Below, one piece after another: positions 34,458-43,916 of a stretch of DNA of 64,000 bases. The stretch spans positions 372,001 to 436,000 of the forward strand of contig JAHDXS010000001.1 in the NCBI GenBank assembly GCA_023384135.1, read 5' to 3'. Source of the DNA: Alphaproteobacteria bacterium (GTDB taxonomy: Bacteria > Pseudomonadota > Alphaproteobacteria > Micavibrionales > Micavibrionaceae). A model generated the notes under the pieces. That model was not told the origin of the DNA. It ran no database searches and was given only the letters and a program-made list of their open reading frames with translations. Each line of letters opens with the position of its first letter. The stretch's first letter is position 1. Position numbers and translations under genes: made by a program.

Positions 34458-36085
34458 ATGGGGTTAGCAGGGGCAGGCGGATCCGGGGCGGATCGACCGG
34501 AAACATACGAAATACCAAACTATTCGCGTCACGCGCACTTTATCGCGACGGGCGACGATGGCCACGCCCGTAAAAACCACACGCACAACCAGCGCTTTGA
34601 ATACGTCAACATCAACGTAACGGCCCGGGGCCTGAGCAACTACACGGGCGACATATCGCTGATCAACCTTGTAACACCTGCCGAGATTACGGCTCCGCCC
34701 CCCCGCCGCCCGAACCCGCGATCGAAAAACGCGGAGGTCTCTATTTCGAGCACGGCTATAGTGCGCACACCCCGCGCGACATCATCGCCGCCCCCGGCTA
34801 TGAAAACGTGGATATGGATGATATTGCGGAGGCTCTGGTCAATAACCGCAGTTTCGAGTTGCGCATGACCGCACACGCCGACACGTCCGGCGATACGGCC
34901 AAAAATCAAACGCTGTCGGAAAATCGCCTGAATACGGCACAAGCGCTTCTGATCGCCGCATTGCAAAGGCAGGGTCTAACGGAGCCAGACGCCCGCGCCT
35001 TGTATCAAGAACGCGTCGCCCCCCATGCAACGATCTTGGCACATGGCGAAACGAACGGCCCTGTGACCACGCACGATAACACACGCCATCAGGGCAACCG
35101 CGTCGTAAGCTTTGAGATGATTATCCCGCCTGCCCCCGTCGAACGGCCGGAGGGCGAACTCCATAAAGGCCGCGACATGGACAACCACGAACACCTCGTG
35201 ATCGTGAATATGGGAACTTCTAAACGTCAGTCCGAAATGCACTTCTACCCCGAGGAGGCAGGACGGCCCCAGCCGGGGCAGGTGCCCATTGCCGACGAGG
35301 ACGTGCAGTTCATCCTGCGCATCGACCCTAACCGCAACCTGAACGAAGCACATCAGTACACGGTAAACTTCTGGGCTAAGACCAATCAGGTCGCCGATAA
35401 CACAACGTTTCTAATCGAATCCGATCAACCTGGCGCGGTCACCAGCGCTTACAACTTCCAAACAGGAAAGGTGGACATCAGCCTGAACGGGCAGCTCGCC
35501 GCCAGCATCTATATCCGCGACCATATCGACCCCGCCATGGTCCGCGTCGGTCAGGTTACCTCGCAAGGCCAGGTCACCGTCTCCCCGCTCACCAACCTCG
35601 CCGACGTAGAGCCGCTGAGCGAAGCCCGCAGGACAGTCAGAGACAACAACCCGCTCAGCATCGCCGCCGACCGTGTTGTCCAACTCTCGGTCGATGCAAA
35701 GCACCTCTACATGGCCAACTCCGGCGAAGGAAATCAGACAGCTTATAGGGCCGCCCTGACGGAATACGGCTTTACACAAAAGCTCGACGAAGCTTTGAAA
35801 CCTCTCGCCGAGCAGGGCGTTGACACCGGCCCGCTCAGACGCCTGTTGACCAGCCAGTATACAAACCCGCAATCGGCGCTCTACCACCCCGATCAGCTGG
35901 TCTTTCCGTTCCAGACTTTCCAGACTCTTTATCAGGCGCAAATCAACGCCGGACGGATCGACCCTGCACAAACGCAAAACCCATACGACGCGCTGCTTCA
36001 AAGCATGCGCCCGGAAAGCTCAGACCAGCCCGACAGAACGGCGGGCACACCGGGAACGACCAACGCCCCCGGCATCCGCAATTAA
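34458..36085 (+). pseudogene. OmpA-domain protein interrupted by a frameshift in a C-tract
   Basis: Two overlapping frames belong to one gene. Frame 1 (34458-34868) reads ...LINLVTPAEITAPPP and then turns into non-coding-like sequence. Frame 2 carries on from the same point as PPPEPAIEKRGGLYFEHGYSAHTPRDI and then FELRMTAHADTSGDTAKNQTLSENRLNTAQ, an OmpA-like peptidoglycan-binding domain. The switch is at seven C's, 34698-34704; eight C's would give an unbroken 542-residue protein with a Pro run. The larger C-terminal part (about 230-540) is not recognised and has no membrane segment. ATG 34458 has AGAGGG. It could be a real mutation, phase variation or a sequencing error. Confidence 0.75.
34698..34704 (+). 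repeat. C7 homopolymer at the frameshift point
   Basis: Seven consecutive C's exactly where the reading frame of the OmpA-like gene changes. Addition of one C restores the frame. Such tracts slip in replication and in sequencing. Confidence 0.85.
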
Positions 36086-36088
36086 CAT

Positions 36089-36967
36089 CTATTTCAGATA
36101 TTCAGGCAGCTTCGGCAGGGCCTCGTTATCCTTCGGCTCGTGCTGGATAATCAACTTCGCCTTATGGTTCTTGATAAGCTCGTTAAGTTTGTCTGAAGAG
36201 GCAAGCGTGTCCGCCCGATCGAAGTTAAAACTCGGCACGCCGTTGCTTTCGTGGTTTTCATGGAAATGCCACTGATCGCCGGATAATACGACAGGACCGG
36301 TTTCAGGCAAATTCACAAGCAAAGCCATATGACCGGGCGTATGCCCCGGCAGGACAATCGCCTTAAGCGTGCCATCGCCGAAAATATCGGCATCCCCGGA
36401 AAGCAGCATTCTCTGGGCTTCTTTTTCAGGGCCCACAAAACTGGAGATCAGTTCGCTATCCATATGAGCCGCCCTCGCCTTGTCAGGCTGCGTGGTCATA
36501 AAGTCATACTCCGTTTTCTGCATAATCAGCTTGGCATTCGAAAATGCGTTAGCGCCCCCGACATGATCGAAATGACCGTGAGAGATTCCAACATAGTCAA
36601 TATCTTCAGGCTTAATGCCGATCTTAACCAACTGCTCGGTGAGCGTTTCCTTCAAAGAGAGCTTGAAAGGTGAGCCCGTGTTATCATCCGCCACCTTGGG
36701 GGTAGCATCCGGCAAGCCCGTGTCCCAGAGAACCCAATCGTCACCATGTTTTATAAGATAACATGAGGCAACGATGTCTTTGGCCTGGCCCAGATAGCGG
36801 TCCGTATCGGAAAAAACGTTGAGATCGGTGACGCCGATTTCTCCGCACGCAAGACGGTAAAGCCGCATTTCGGGCGCAGCCGGAGAAGCAGCATCTTCCG
36901 CAAAGCTCGGAGACACGATGCAGGCACTAAAAGCAAAGGCTAGAAGCAGAGGCTTGAGATGTTTCAT
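36089..36967 (-). CDS. exported MBL-fold hydrolase, N-acyl homoserine lactonase-like
   Basis: A 292-residue metallo-beta-lactamase-fold protein with a signal peptide (1-23, ending PSFAE). The zinc motif SHGHFDHVGGANAF is near 130-143; GHTPGHMALLV and LSGDQWHFHENHE add further His/Asp ligands. Family members hydrolyse AHL lactones or other esters; the true substrate is uncertain. Start set at MKHLKPLLLAFAF (36967) because the signal peptide begins there; the frame upstream to 37270 is not coding-like. bdhA lies upstream on the same strand. Confidence 0.85.
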   Translation of the reverse strand: MKHLKPLLLAFAFSACIVSPSFAEDAASPAAPEMRLYRLACGEIGVTDLNVFSDTDRYLGQAKDIVASCYLIKHGDDWVLWDTGLPDATPKVADDNTGSPFKLSLKETLTEQLVKIGIKPEDIDYVGISHGHFDHVGGANAFSNAKLIMQKTEYDFMTTQPDKARAAHMDSELISSFVGPEKEAQRMLLSGDADIFGDGTLKAIVLPGHTPGHMALLVNLPETGPVVLSGDQWHFHENHESNGVPSFNFDRADTLASSDKLNELIKNHKAKLIIQHEPKDNEALPKLPEYLK

Positions 36968-37035
36968 GAAGGTTTTTCCCTTTTGCAAGTTAGAAAGTAA
37001 CACGTCATATGACAAACTGAACGCGCCGTTAAAAA

Positions 37036-37815
37036 CTAGGCCGCCGTCCAGCCGCCGTCGATGGGAATGGCCGCGCCGGTAATGTTCTGCGCGATATCCG
37101 AACACAGGAACAACGCCGTCCCGGCCACCTGCTCGACGGTCACGAATTTTTTGGTCCATTGCGCTGCTAGCAGGACGTTTTTGATCACCTCGTCTTCGCT
37201 GATCCCCCGCGCCTTGGCCGTATCCTTCACCTGCCCCTCCACCAACGCCGTCCAGACATAGCCGGGGCAAATAGCATTGCAGGTGATGTTATTCTGCGCG
37301 ACTTCCAGCGCGACAGACTTGGTGAACCCCAGAACACCATGCTTCGCCGCGACATACGCGCTTTTATAGGGCGAGGCCACCAGCGCATGGGCTGACGCGA
37401 TATTGATCACCCTGCCCCACCCCCGCGCCTTCATAACGGGAACAGCCGCCCGCACGACATGAAAACCTGCCGAAAGATTGATCCCGATGATCGCATCCCA
37501 CTTTTCGGGCGGAAACTCGTCAACGGGTGAAACAAACTGTATTCCCGCGTTGTTGACGACGATATCAACACCGCCCATGACCGCCACGGCCTCGTCGATC
37601 ATCGCCTTGATCTGCTCGGGCTTGGTCATGTCTGCGCCAACATAATGCGCCTTGACGCCCCGCCCCTCGATCTCCTTGCGCAAAACTTCGATCTCTTCGG
37701 GCTTTCCGAATCCGTTCATGACGATATTGATCCCGGCATCGGCGAACGCCTGCGCCATTCCTAACCCGATGCCGCTGGTCGAGCCCGTGATAACGGCTGT
37801 TTTTCCTTTAAGCAT
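37036..37815 (-). CDS. bdhA: 3-hydroxybutyrate dehydrogenase
   Basis: A 259-residue SDR of the BdhA type, oxidising D-3-hydroxybutyrate to acetoacetate with NAD. It shows TGSTSGIGLGMA (cofactor, 11-22), NNAGIQFVSPVDEFP, catalytic Ser in NIASAHALVASPYK and Tyr-Lys in SAYVAAKHG. The specific LVEGQVKDTAKARGISEDEVI lid and QNITGAAIPIDGGWTAA end are typical of 3-hydroxybutyrate dehydrogenases. This suggests ketone-body or PHB metabolism. A PHB-depolymerase-like esterase is 20 kb away (57071). Confidence 0.92.
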   Translation of the reverse strand: MLKGKTAVITGSTSGIGLGMAQAFADAGINIVMNGFGKPEEIEVLRKEIEGRGVKAHYVGADMTKPEQIKAMIDEAVAVMGGVDIVVNNAGIQFVSPVDEFPPEKWDAIIGINLSAGFHVVRAAVPVMKARGWGRVINIASAHALVASPYKSAYVAAKHGVLGFTKSVALEVAQNNITCNAICPGYVWTALVEGQVKDTAKARGISEDEVIKNVLLAAQWTKKFVTVEQVAGTALFLCSDIAQNITGAAIPIDGGWTAA

Positions 37816-37961
37816 GGATGCCTGCCTTTCAGAGAGAGAATCGCATCCTCATTCTAGTAGCCTGACGATGTTTGTCAAAACACTCCCCTCACGATTGAAA
37901 TATTTTGCGGCGCGGCTTTCTCTTATTCCGCCCTTGTGCTACCCCTTTAATTGGATATTTT

Positions 37962-40900
37962 ATGAAATTCATGGGGCTTGCGATGCGTGACCGTATCTGG
38001 TTTGCAATCTTTACATTGGTCAGTATTTTTTCAGTCCCACCTGCATTTGCAGCAGAAACACCCAAGAAATTAAGCATCTTACGCGTCACCCCGACGGGCG
38101 AAGACGTCCCGGCGGGCAACCAGATCGTCATAGAATTCAACCGCCCGGTCGTCCCGCTGGGCCGTATGGAACGCACAGCCGAAGAGGTCGGCGTAACGCT
38201 CAGCCCGCCCCTGAATTGCCAGTGGCGCTGGCTGAATACCTCCTCCCTCTCCTGTAATCTGGACGCGGCGGACACCATGAACCCTGCCACGCGTTACACC
38301 GTCAAAATAGCACCCGTGATTCAAGCGGAAGACGGCGGCAAGCTCGAAGCGGAATCGATCAACGAATTCATCACCCAGCGCCCGGACGTCAGCTACACCA
38401 GTTTTAATACATGGCGCTCCCCCGGCTTGCCCGTCATCAGGGTCGTATTCACCCAGCCCGTCTCAAAATCCTCGGTTGAGCAGCATCTCTATATTGCCTC
38501 CGTAAACGGCGACCGCCTTCCGCTGACCGTCGGACCCGATACGGATTGGCAAAAAGTTCCTGACTTCATTCGCTCTCCGGTTGACAACATTTGGGTCGCT
38601 TTCGTTTCCGAAGCCCGGCAAAGCGACGACCAAAAAACAGAAATTGCGGGCGAGGAAGCCCGGCGCGTCTGGCTGGTCGAGCCGCAAGCGGAACTTCCGG
38701 TCAATAGCGGAATGACCCTCAAAATAGAACCCGGCCTGATCTCGGCCGAAGGCCCGGAGACGGGCGCGGCCAGCCGCGATATCGTCGCCTTCCAGACCTT
38801 CCCGGATTTCGCCTTTATGGGCATAAGCTGTAGCGCGAATGACGGCGCCCCGATCCTGATCGCCCCCGGCACACAAACCGCCGAAGGCACGGGCTGCGAT
38901 CCCATGCGCCCCGTTTCGCTGGCCTTTACCGCGCCGATCCTGCGGTCGGAAGTAAAAGACAACGCGGTCTTCAGCCCCAGCCTGTCCGGGGATAAAAAAG
39001 ACTTCAACCCGTGGGGTGATGAAAACCGCGACTGGTCCGGGCTCGGCACACCCCACTCCCAAGGACGCCAATACACGGTCGGTCTACCCATCGGTCTCAA
39101 GGCCGCGCAGGAATACACCCTGAAGCTGCCCGCCACAGGGCTAGAGGACGAATTTTCCCGTCCGCTCCCGCAAGCAATCGAGATGAAATTCTCGACAAAC
39201 CACCGCAACCCGAACTTCGTGATGCCGCACCGCTACGCCGTTCTGGAAAGCCAGACCGACAGTGAGCTGCCGCTTTATGTAAATAATTTAGATTCCTATA
39301 GCTTCGCTTACCGATCGGTGACCAGCGAAGGCGTTAAAGAAAATCAAACCTATAAAAAGGACGTGACTAAAATTGAGGACGTTCAATACGGCGTCCCAGC
39401 AGGGGTGCGCGAGATGCTGGGCGGAAAATCAGGTGCGCTTTATGGCATCCTTTCAACCACCCCCGATGTGCAAAGCAAATGGGAAGGCGACCGCAAGCTC
39501 TTCGCACAGGTCACCCCGTGGCAGGCGCACCTGAAGCTCGGGCATTTTAATTCTTTGATTTGGGTGACAGATTTAAAAACCGGGCAGCCCGTTCAAGGCA
39601 TCACGGTTAGCCTGTACCCTGGGTCCATGCCTACGCTTTCGGCTCCGGCAAATGTACTGGCAACTGCGGTAACAAATGCACAAGGCATAGCCATATTGCC
39701 CGGCAGCGACACACTCGACCCTCTTCAGAACTACCTCAACACATGGGATGATAGTGAACCGCATCTTTTTGCACGACTCGACAAAGGACAAGACATAGCC
39801 ATCCTGCCGCTGGCACCAAGCTTCGGCCTCGATACGTGGAATCTCTCAGAAGACGGGACCTATGTTTACAACCGTGACCGCTTCGGCCATCTGAAAAGCT
39901 GGGGCATGACCGCGCAGGGCATCTACCGCGCCGGCGATACGATGCAATACAAGATCTTCCTGCGCAATCAGGATGTAAAAACTTTGACCCCGCCGCCTAA
40001 AAGCAAATACACGCTGGAGATAACCGATCCGACCGGAAAAACAGTGCAGGAAATAAAGGACGTTACTTTCTCGGATTTCGGCGCGTATGCGGGCGAATAC
40101 AAAATTCCGGAATCCGCCGCCGTCGGCTGGTACCGCTTCAAACTGAAGGCGGATTTCAGAGCGGCCGCCCAAGCGAAAAATACTGAAGACAGCGGCGAAG
40201 AAAATGAATACGAGGATCGCGACGAGCAGTACACGCTCTATCCGCTTCAGGTTTTGGTCAGCGATTTTACCCCCGCGCCCTTCCGCGTTTCGACGGAAAT
40301 CGGCGGCGATCTGTTCCGCCCCGGCGATATGATAAGCATTGAAACTCTCGCTGCGCTTCACTCCGGCGGCCCCTACGGCGAAGCGCCGGCCCGCGTGACC
40401 GTGACCCTTAACAAAGGAACGTTCACCTCCGAAAACCCCGCCGCGCAGAATTTCTATTTCGGCAGCACCAGCGAAGGCATGAGCAGCGAACAACTCCTGC
40501 AAAAACAGCAAAATCTTGACAACAAGGGCCTATGGAACGAATCCTTCGTCCTGCCGCAGCAACCGATCTACTTTGGAACCCTTGAGATCGAAAGCGCGGT
40601 ACAGGACGACCGAGGCAAATCCGTCGCCTCTATGGCCCGCGCCGATTATGTCGGCGTAGACCGCTTCGTCGGCCTCAAAAGCCCGCAATGGTTCTACACC
40701 GCCAAACAGCCCGTCAGCCTGCAGACGCTTGTCGTGGACGATCAGGGCAACCCGGCTGCCGGAACCGCGATTGTCTCGGTCATAGAGTATGAAGACATCA
40801 GCGTGGCCAAAGTTAAAGGAGCTGGAAACGCTTACCTCAGCGATATCACGCGCGAATGGAAACAGGTCGCGGCCTGTGATCAGGTTTCGACGCTCGAAGG

Positions 40901-43900
40901 GCAGAACTGCACCTTCACGCCCGAAAAGGCCGGAACCTACCGGATGATCTCAAAAATTGCAGATACCAAAGCCCGCGAGCATAAGACGGAAATCATGATC
41001 TGGGTCGCCGGAGACGATTACGTCCAATGGAACGACGAGGATAAATACATCCTGCCCGTCATCCCCGAAAAGAAAGACTACAAGATCGGCGAAACGGCCA
41101 GATTTCTCATCAAAAACCCCTACCCCGGCGCTCAGGCACTGATCACGGTCGAACGCTATGGCGTGATCGAGCATTTCACTCAAAAACTCGAAGGCGGAGC
41201 CCCCGTTCTGGAAATACCGGTCAAGCCTGACTATATGCCAGGATTCTACCTCTCCGTTATGGTCGTATCGCCCCGCGTGGACCAACCCGTCCCGCCTCTG
41301 GGGCAAGTGGACCTCGGCAAACCGTCCTTCCGCCTGGGCTACGTCACCATGCCCGTCCGCGACCCGTATAAGGAAATCACCGTCGAGATCAAGGCGGCCC
41401 AGGATGTTTACCGCCCCAGAGACAAGGTGCAGGTCGCCCTCAAGGCCGCGCCGCGCCACGCGCCCGAAAAAGCCGAGCCGATAGAGCTGGCGGTCGCGGT
41501 TCTGGACGAATCCGTCTTCGACCTCATCAGCGCCGGACGCGATGCGTTCGATCCTTATAAGGGCTTTTATGATCTCGAACCGCTCGATATGCGAAATTTC
41601 AGCCTGATCGCCCGCCTGATCGGTCGTCAGAAATTTGAGAAAAAGGGCGCGAATCCGGGCGGCGACGGCGGCGGCGACCTCGATATGCGCAACCTCTTCA
41701 AATTCGTGAGCTACTGGAACCCGGCACTTAAGACCGATGCGAACGGCATGGCAAACATCGAATTCGACGCGCCCGACAACCTCACAGGCTGGCGTATTCT
41801 GGCCGTGGCCACCACGCCGACCGACAGGCTCGGGCTCGGCGAGGGTACGTTCAAGGTCAACCGCCCCACAGAGCTGCGCCCCGTGATGCCCAATCAGGTC
41901 CGCGAGGGTGACAGCTTTACGGCGGGCTTCAGCGTCATGAACCGTACCGACACGACGCGTACGCTCAAGGTCACGATCGAAGCTTCCGGAGATGCGGTGA
42001 CGAAGGACAGCACGGTTGTCTCGACCGAGCAAACCCTCACTCTGGAACCTTATAAACGGGCAACGGTCTACCTCCCGCTTGAGACAAGCCTGCTGCCCAT
42101 AGATCGCGAACAGCCAGATGGCTCGATCACCTTCAGCGCCCGCGCCGAGGACGTACAGGATAAAGATGCTCTGGAATTCACGCTGCCTGTCCTGAAAAAG
42201 CGTGTGATCGACGTCGCCGCCAACTACGCCACAACGACCGAGGCAAAAGCCTCTGAAAGCCTTGCATTTCCCAAGGAGATATACACCGATACGGGCGACG
42301 TCAGCGTAGTGCTCTCGCCATCCGTCATCTCCAACCTTGCCGGAGCGTTCGCGTATATGCGCGATTACCCCTATCTCTGCTGGGAACAGGTGCTCACTAA
42401 GGGCGTGATGGCCGCGCATTATAAGGAACTCAAGCCATGGCTGCCTGAAAGCCTGAAATGGGCCGATGCCGAAACCCTTCCGCAATCCACCCTCGACAAG
42501 GCCGCGAACTATCAGGCCCCTAACGGCGGCATGGCCTATTTCATCGCATCCGACGACCGCGCCGACCCTTATCTCAGCGCCTACACGGCCATGGCGTTTA
42601 GCTGGCTGAAAAAGGACGGATACACAATCCCCGCCGACGTTGAGAAAAAACTCCACGACTACCTGCTCAACTTCCTGCGGCAGGATGCAGCCCCTGACTT
42701 CTATCAAGAAGGCATGACCTCAACCGTTCGCGCCGTCGCGCTGGCGGCTTTGGCCAAAGAAGGAAAGATCACAGCGGACGACGTATCCCGTTATACGCCG
42801 CACCTCAAGAGCATGAGCCTGTTCGGCAAGGCGCATTACATGCAGGCTGCGTTGATGTTCGAGAACACCAAGCCCGGCGCCAAGCAGGCCGCCGACATGA
42901 TCTTCGCATCCGGTAACGAAACGGGCGGAAAATTCATGTTCAGCGAAACGCTGGACGATGGCTATCTCCGCCTCCTCGCCACGCCGTTGCGTGATAACTG
43001 CGCGATCCTCTCGACCTTCCTCTCTTACGGCAAGACAGACGCAGGCAAAGACCTCATCGGCGATAAACCCTTCAAGCTCGTGCGCATGATCACCCAGAGC
43101 CGCGAAAGCCGCGATTATTGGGAAAACACGCAGGAAAACATGTTCTGCATGAACGCTCTGATTGAATACTCTCGTGTGTATGAAGACGTAAAGCCCGCCA
43201 TGCAGGTGACCGTCTCCCTGGACGAACAGAAATTCGGCGAAGCCGCGTTCAAGGATTTCCGCGACTCCCCCGTGACGGTCACAAAGCCGATCACGGAGGC
43301 CGACCCCGGCCAGAAGCGCACCGTGAACATCAAGAAGGACGGGGAAGGTCGGCTTTACTACAACACCCGGCTGCGCTATGCCCCCAAATCCGGCTGGCAG
43401 AACAAGATGAACGCCGGTATGGACATCGCCCGCGAATACAGCGTCAAGCGCGGGGGTAAATGGACTCTCCTGAAGAACAGCGAGAACATCAAACGCGGCG
43501 ATCTGGTCAGGGTCGATCTCTTCCTGAACCTCCCCGCCCCCCGTAATTTCGTGGTTGTGAGCGACCCCCTGCCCGGGGGTCTGGAAACCGTCAATCGCGA
43601 TCTGGCCACAGCCTCCACGGTTGACGACGCGCAAGCCGTGTTCGATCAGGCCGGCGGCTCCATGTGGTTCAAATACAGCGACTGGAAGGAATATAACTTC
43701 TCGTTCTGGAGCTTCTATCACCGCGAACTGCGCCACGACTCCGCGCGGTTCTATTCCGACTGGCTGCCCGCCGGAAACTATCATCTCTCCTACGTCGCAC
43801 AGGCCATCGCGGACGGCACGTTCGCCGCTCCGCCCGTCCGCGCCGAGGAAATGTACGATCCCGATGTCTACGGTCGCGGTGACGATGGCACCCTTCTGGT

Positions 43901-43916
43901 CCAGACACAGCCGTGA
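37962..43916 (+). CDS. bacterial alpha-2-macroglobulin family protein (YfhM-like)
   Basis: A large periplasmic protein of about 1,984 residues that traps attacking proteases. Signal peptide IWFAIFTLVSIFSVPPAFAAE. A series of macroglobulin (MG) beta domains follows, with a bait-like stretch, and the thioester motif Cys-Trp-Glu-Gln in DYPYLCWEQVLTKG at about residue 1471. An alpha-helical thioester domain and a C-terminal receptor-like domain complete it. The start is uncertain among 37905, 37962 and 37983. The stop overlaps pbpC by 4 bases, the known A2M/PBP1C pairing, which links trapping to cell-wall repair. Confidence 0.9.
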   Translation: MKFMGLAMRDRIWFAIFTLVSIFSVPPAFAAETPKKLSILRVTPTGEDVPAGNQIVIEFNRPVVPLGRMERTAEEVGVTLSPPLNCQWRWLNTSSLSCNLDAADTMNPATRYTVKIAPVIQAEDGGKLEAESINEFITQRPDVSYTSFNTWRSPGLPVIRVVFTQPVSKSSVEQHLYIASVNGDRLPLTVGPDTDWQKVPDFIRSPVDNIWVAFVSEARQSDDQKTEIAGEEARRVWLVEPQAELPVNSGMTLKIEPGLISAEGPETGAASRDIVAFQTFPDFAFMGISCSANDGAPILIAPGTQTAEGTGCDPMRPVSLAFTAPILRSEVKDNAVFSPSLSGDKKDFNPWGDENRDWSGLGTPHSQGRQYTVGLPIGLKAAQEYTLKLPATGLEDEFSRPLPQAIEMKFSTNHRNPNFVMPHRYAVLESQTDSELPLYVNNLDSYSFAYRSVTSEGVKENQTYKKDVTKIEDVQYGVPAGVREMLGGKSGALYGILSTTPDVQSKWEGDRKLFAQVTPWQAHLKLGHFNSLIWVTDLKTGQPVQGITVSLYPGSMPTLSAPANVLATAVTNAQGIAILPGSDTLDPLQNYLNTWDDSEPHLFARLDKGQDIAILPLAPSFGLDTWNLSEDGTYVYNRDRFGHLKSWGMTAQGIYRAGDTMQYKIFLRNQDVKTLTPPPKSKYTLEITDPTGKTVQEIKDVTFSDFGAYAGEYKIPESAAVGWYRFKLKADFRAAAQAKNTEDSGEENEYEDRDEQYTLYPLQVLVSDFTPAPFRVSTEIGGDLFRPGDMISIETLAALHSGGPYGEAPARVTVTLNKGTFTSENPAAQNFYFGSTSEGMSSEQLLQKQQNLDNKGLWNESFVLPQQPIYFGTLEIESAVQDDRGKSVASMARADYVGVDRFVGLKSPQWFYTAKQPVSLQTLVVDDQGNPAAGTAIVSVIEYEDISVAKVKGAGNAYLSDITREWKQVAACDQVSTLEGQNCTFTPEKAGTYRMISKIADTKAREHKTEIMIWVAGDDYVQWNDEDKYILPVIPEKKDYKIGETARFLIKNPYPGAQALITVERYGVIEHFTQKLEGGAPVLEIPVKPDYMPGFYLSVMVVSPRVDQPVPPLGQVDLGKPSFRLGYVTMPVRDPYKEITVEIKAAQDVYRPRDKVQVALKAAPRHAPEKAEPIELAVAVLDESVFDLISAGRDAFDPYKGFYDLEPLDMRNFSLIARLIGRQKFEKKGANPGGDGGGDLDMRNLFKFVSYWNPALKTDANGMANIEFDAPDNLTGWRILAVATTPTDRLGLGEGTFKVNRPTELRPVMPNQVREGDSFTAGFSVMNRTDTTRTLKVTIEASGDAVTKDSTVVSTEQTLTLEPYKRATVYLPLETSLLPIDREQPDGSITFSARAEDVQDKDALEFTLPVLKKRVIDVAANYATTTEAKASESLAFPKEIYTDTGDVSVVLSPSVISNLAGAFAYMRDYPYLCWEQVLTKGVMAAHYKELKPWLPESLKWADAETLPQSTLDKAANYQAPNGGMAYFIASDDRADPYLSAYTAMAFSWLKKDGYTIPADVEKKLHDYLLNFLRQDAAPDFYQEGMTSTVRAVALAALAKEGKITADDVSRYTPHLKSMSLFGKAHYMQAALMFENTKPGAKQAADMIFASGNETGGKFMFSETLDDGYLRLLATPLRDNCAILSTFLSYGKTDAGKDLIGDKPFKLVRMITQSRESRDYWENTQENMFCMNALIEYSRVYEDVKPAMQVTVSLDEQKFGEAAFKDFRDSPVTVTKPITEADPGQKRTVNIKKDGEGRLYYNTRLRYAPKSGWQNKMNAGMDIAREYSVKRGGKWTLLKNSENIKRGDLVRVDLFLNLPAPRNFVVVSDPLPGGLETVNRDLATASTVDDAQAVFDQAGGSMWFKYSDWKEYNFSFWSFYHRELRHDSARFYSDWLPAGNYHLSYVAQAIADGTFAAPPVRAEEMYDPDVYGRGDDGTLLVQTQP

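Noticed and set aside
36968-37270. Upstream extension of the MBL hydrolase to 37270
   Set aside because: It overlaps bdhA in another frame and would bury the signal peptide.
40950-42707. 585-codon open frame on the minus strand inside the alpha-2-macroglobulin gene
   Set aside because: Its sequence mirrors the plus-strand protein's codon pattern, has no domain motif or ribosome site, and the plus-strand frame has clear domains.
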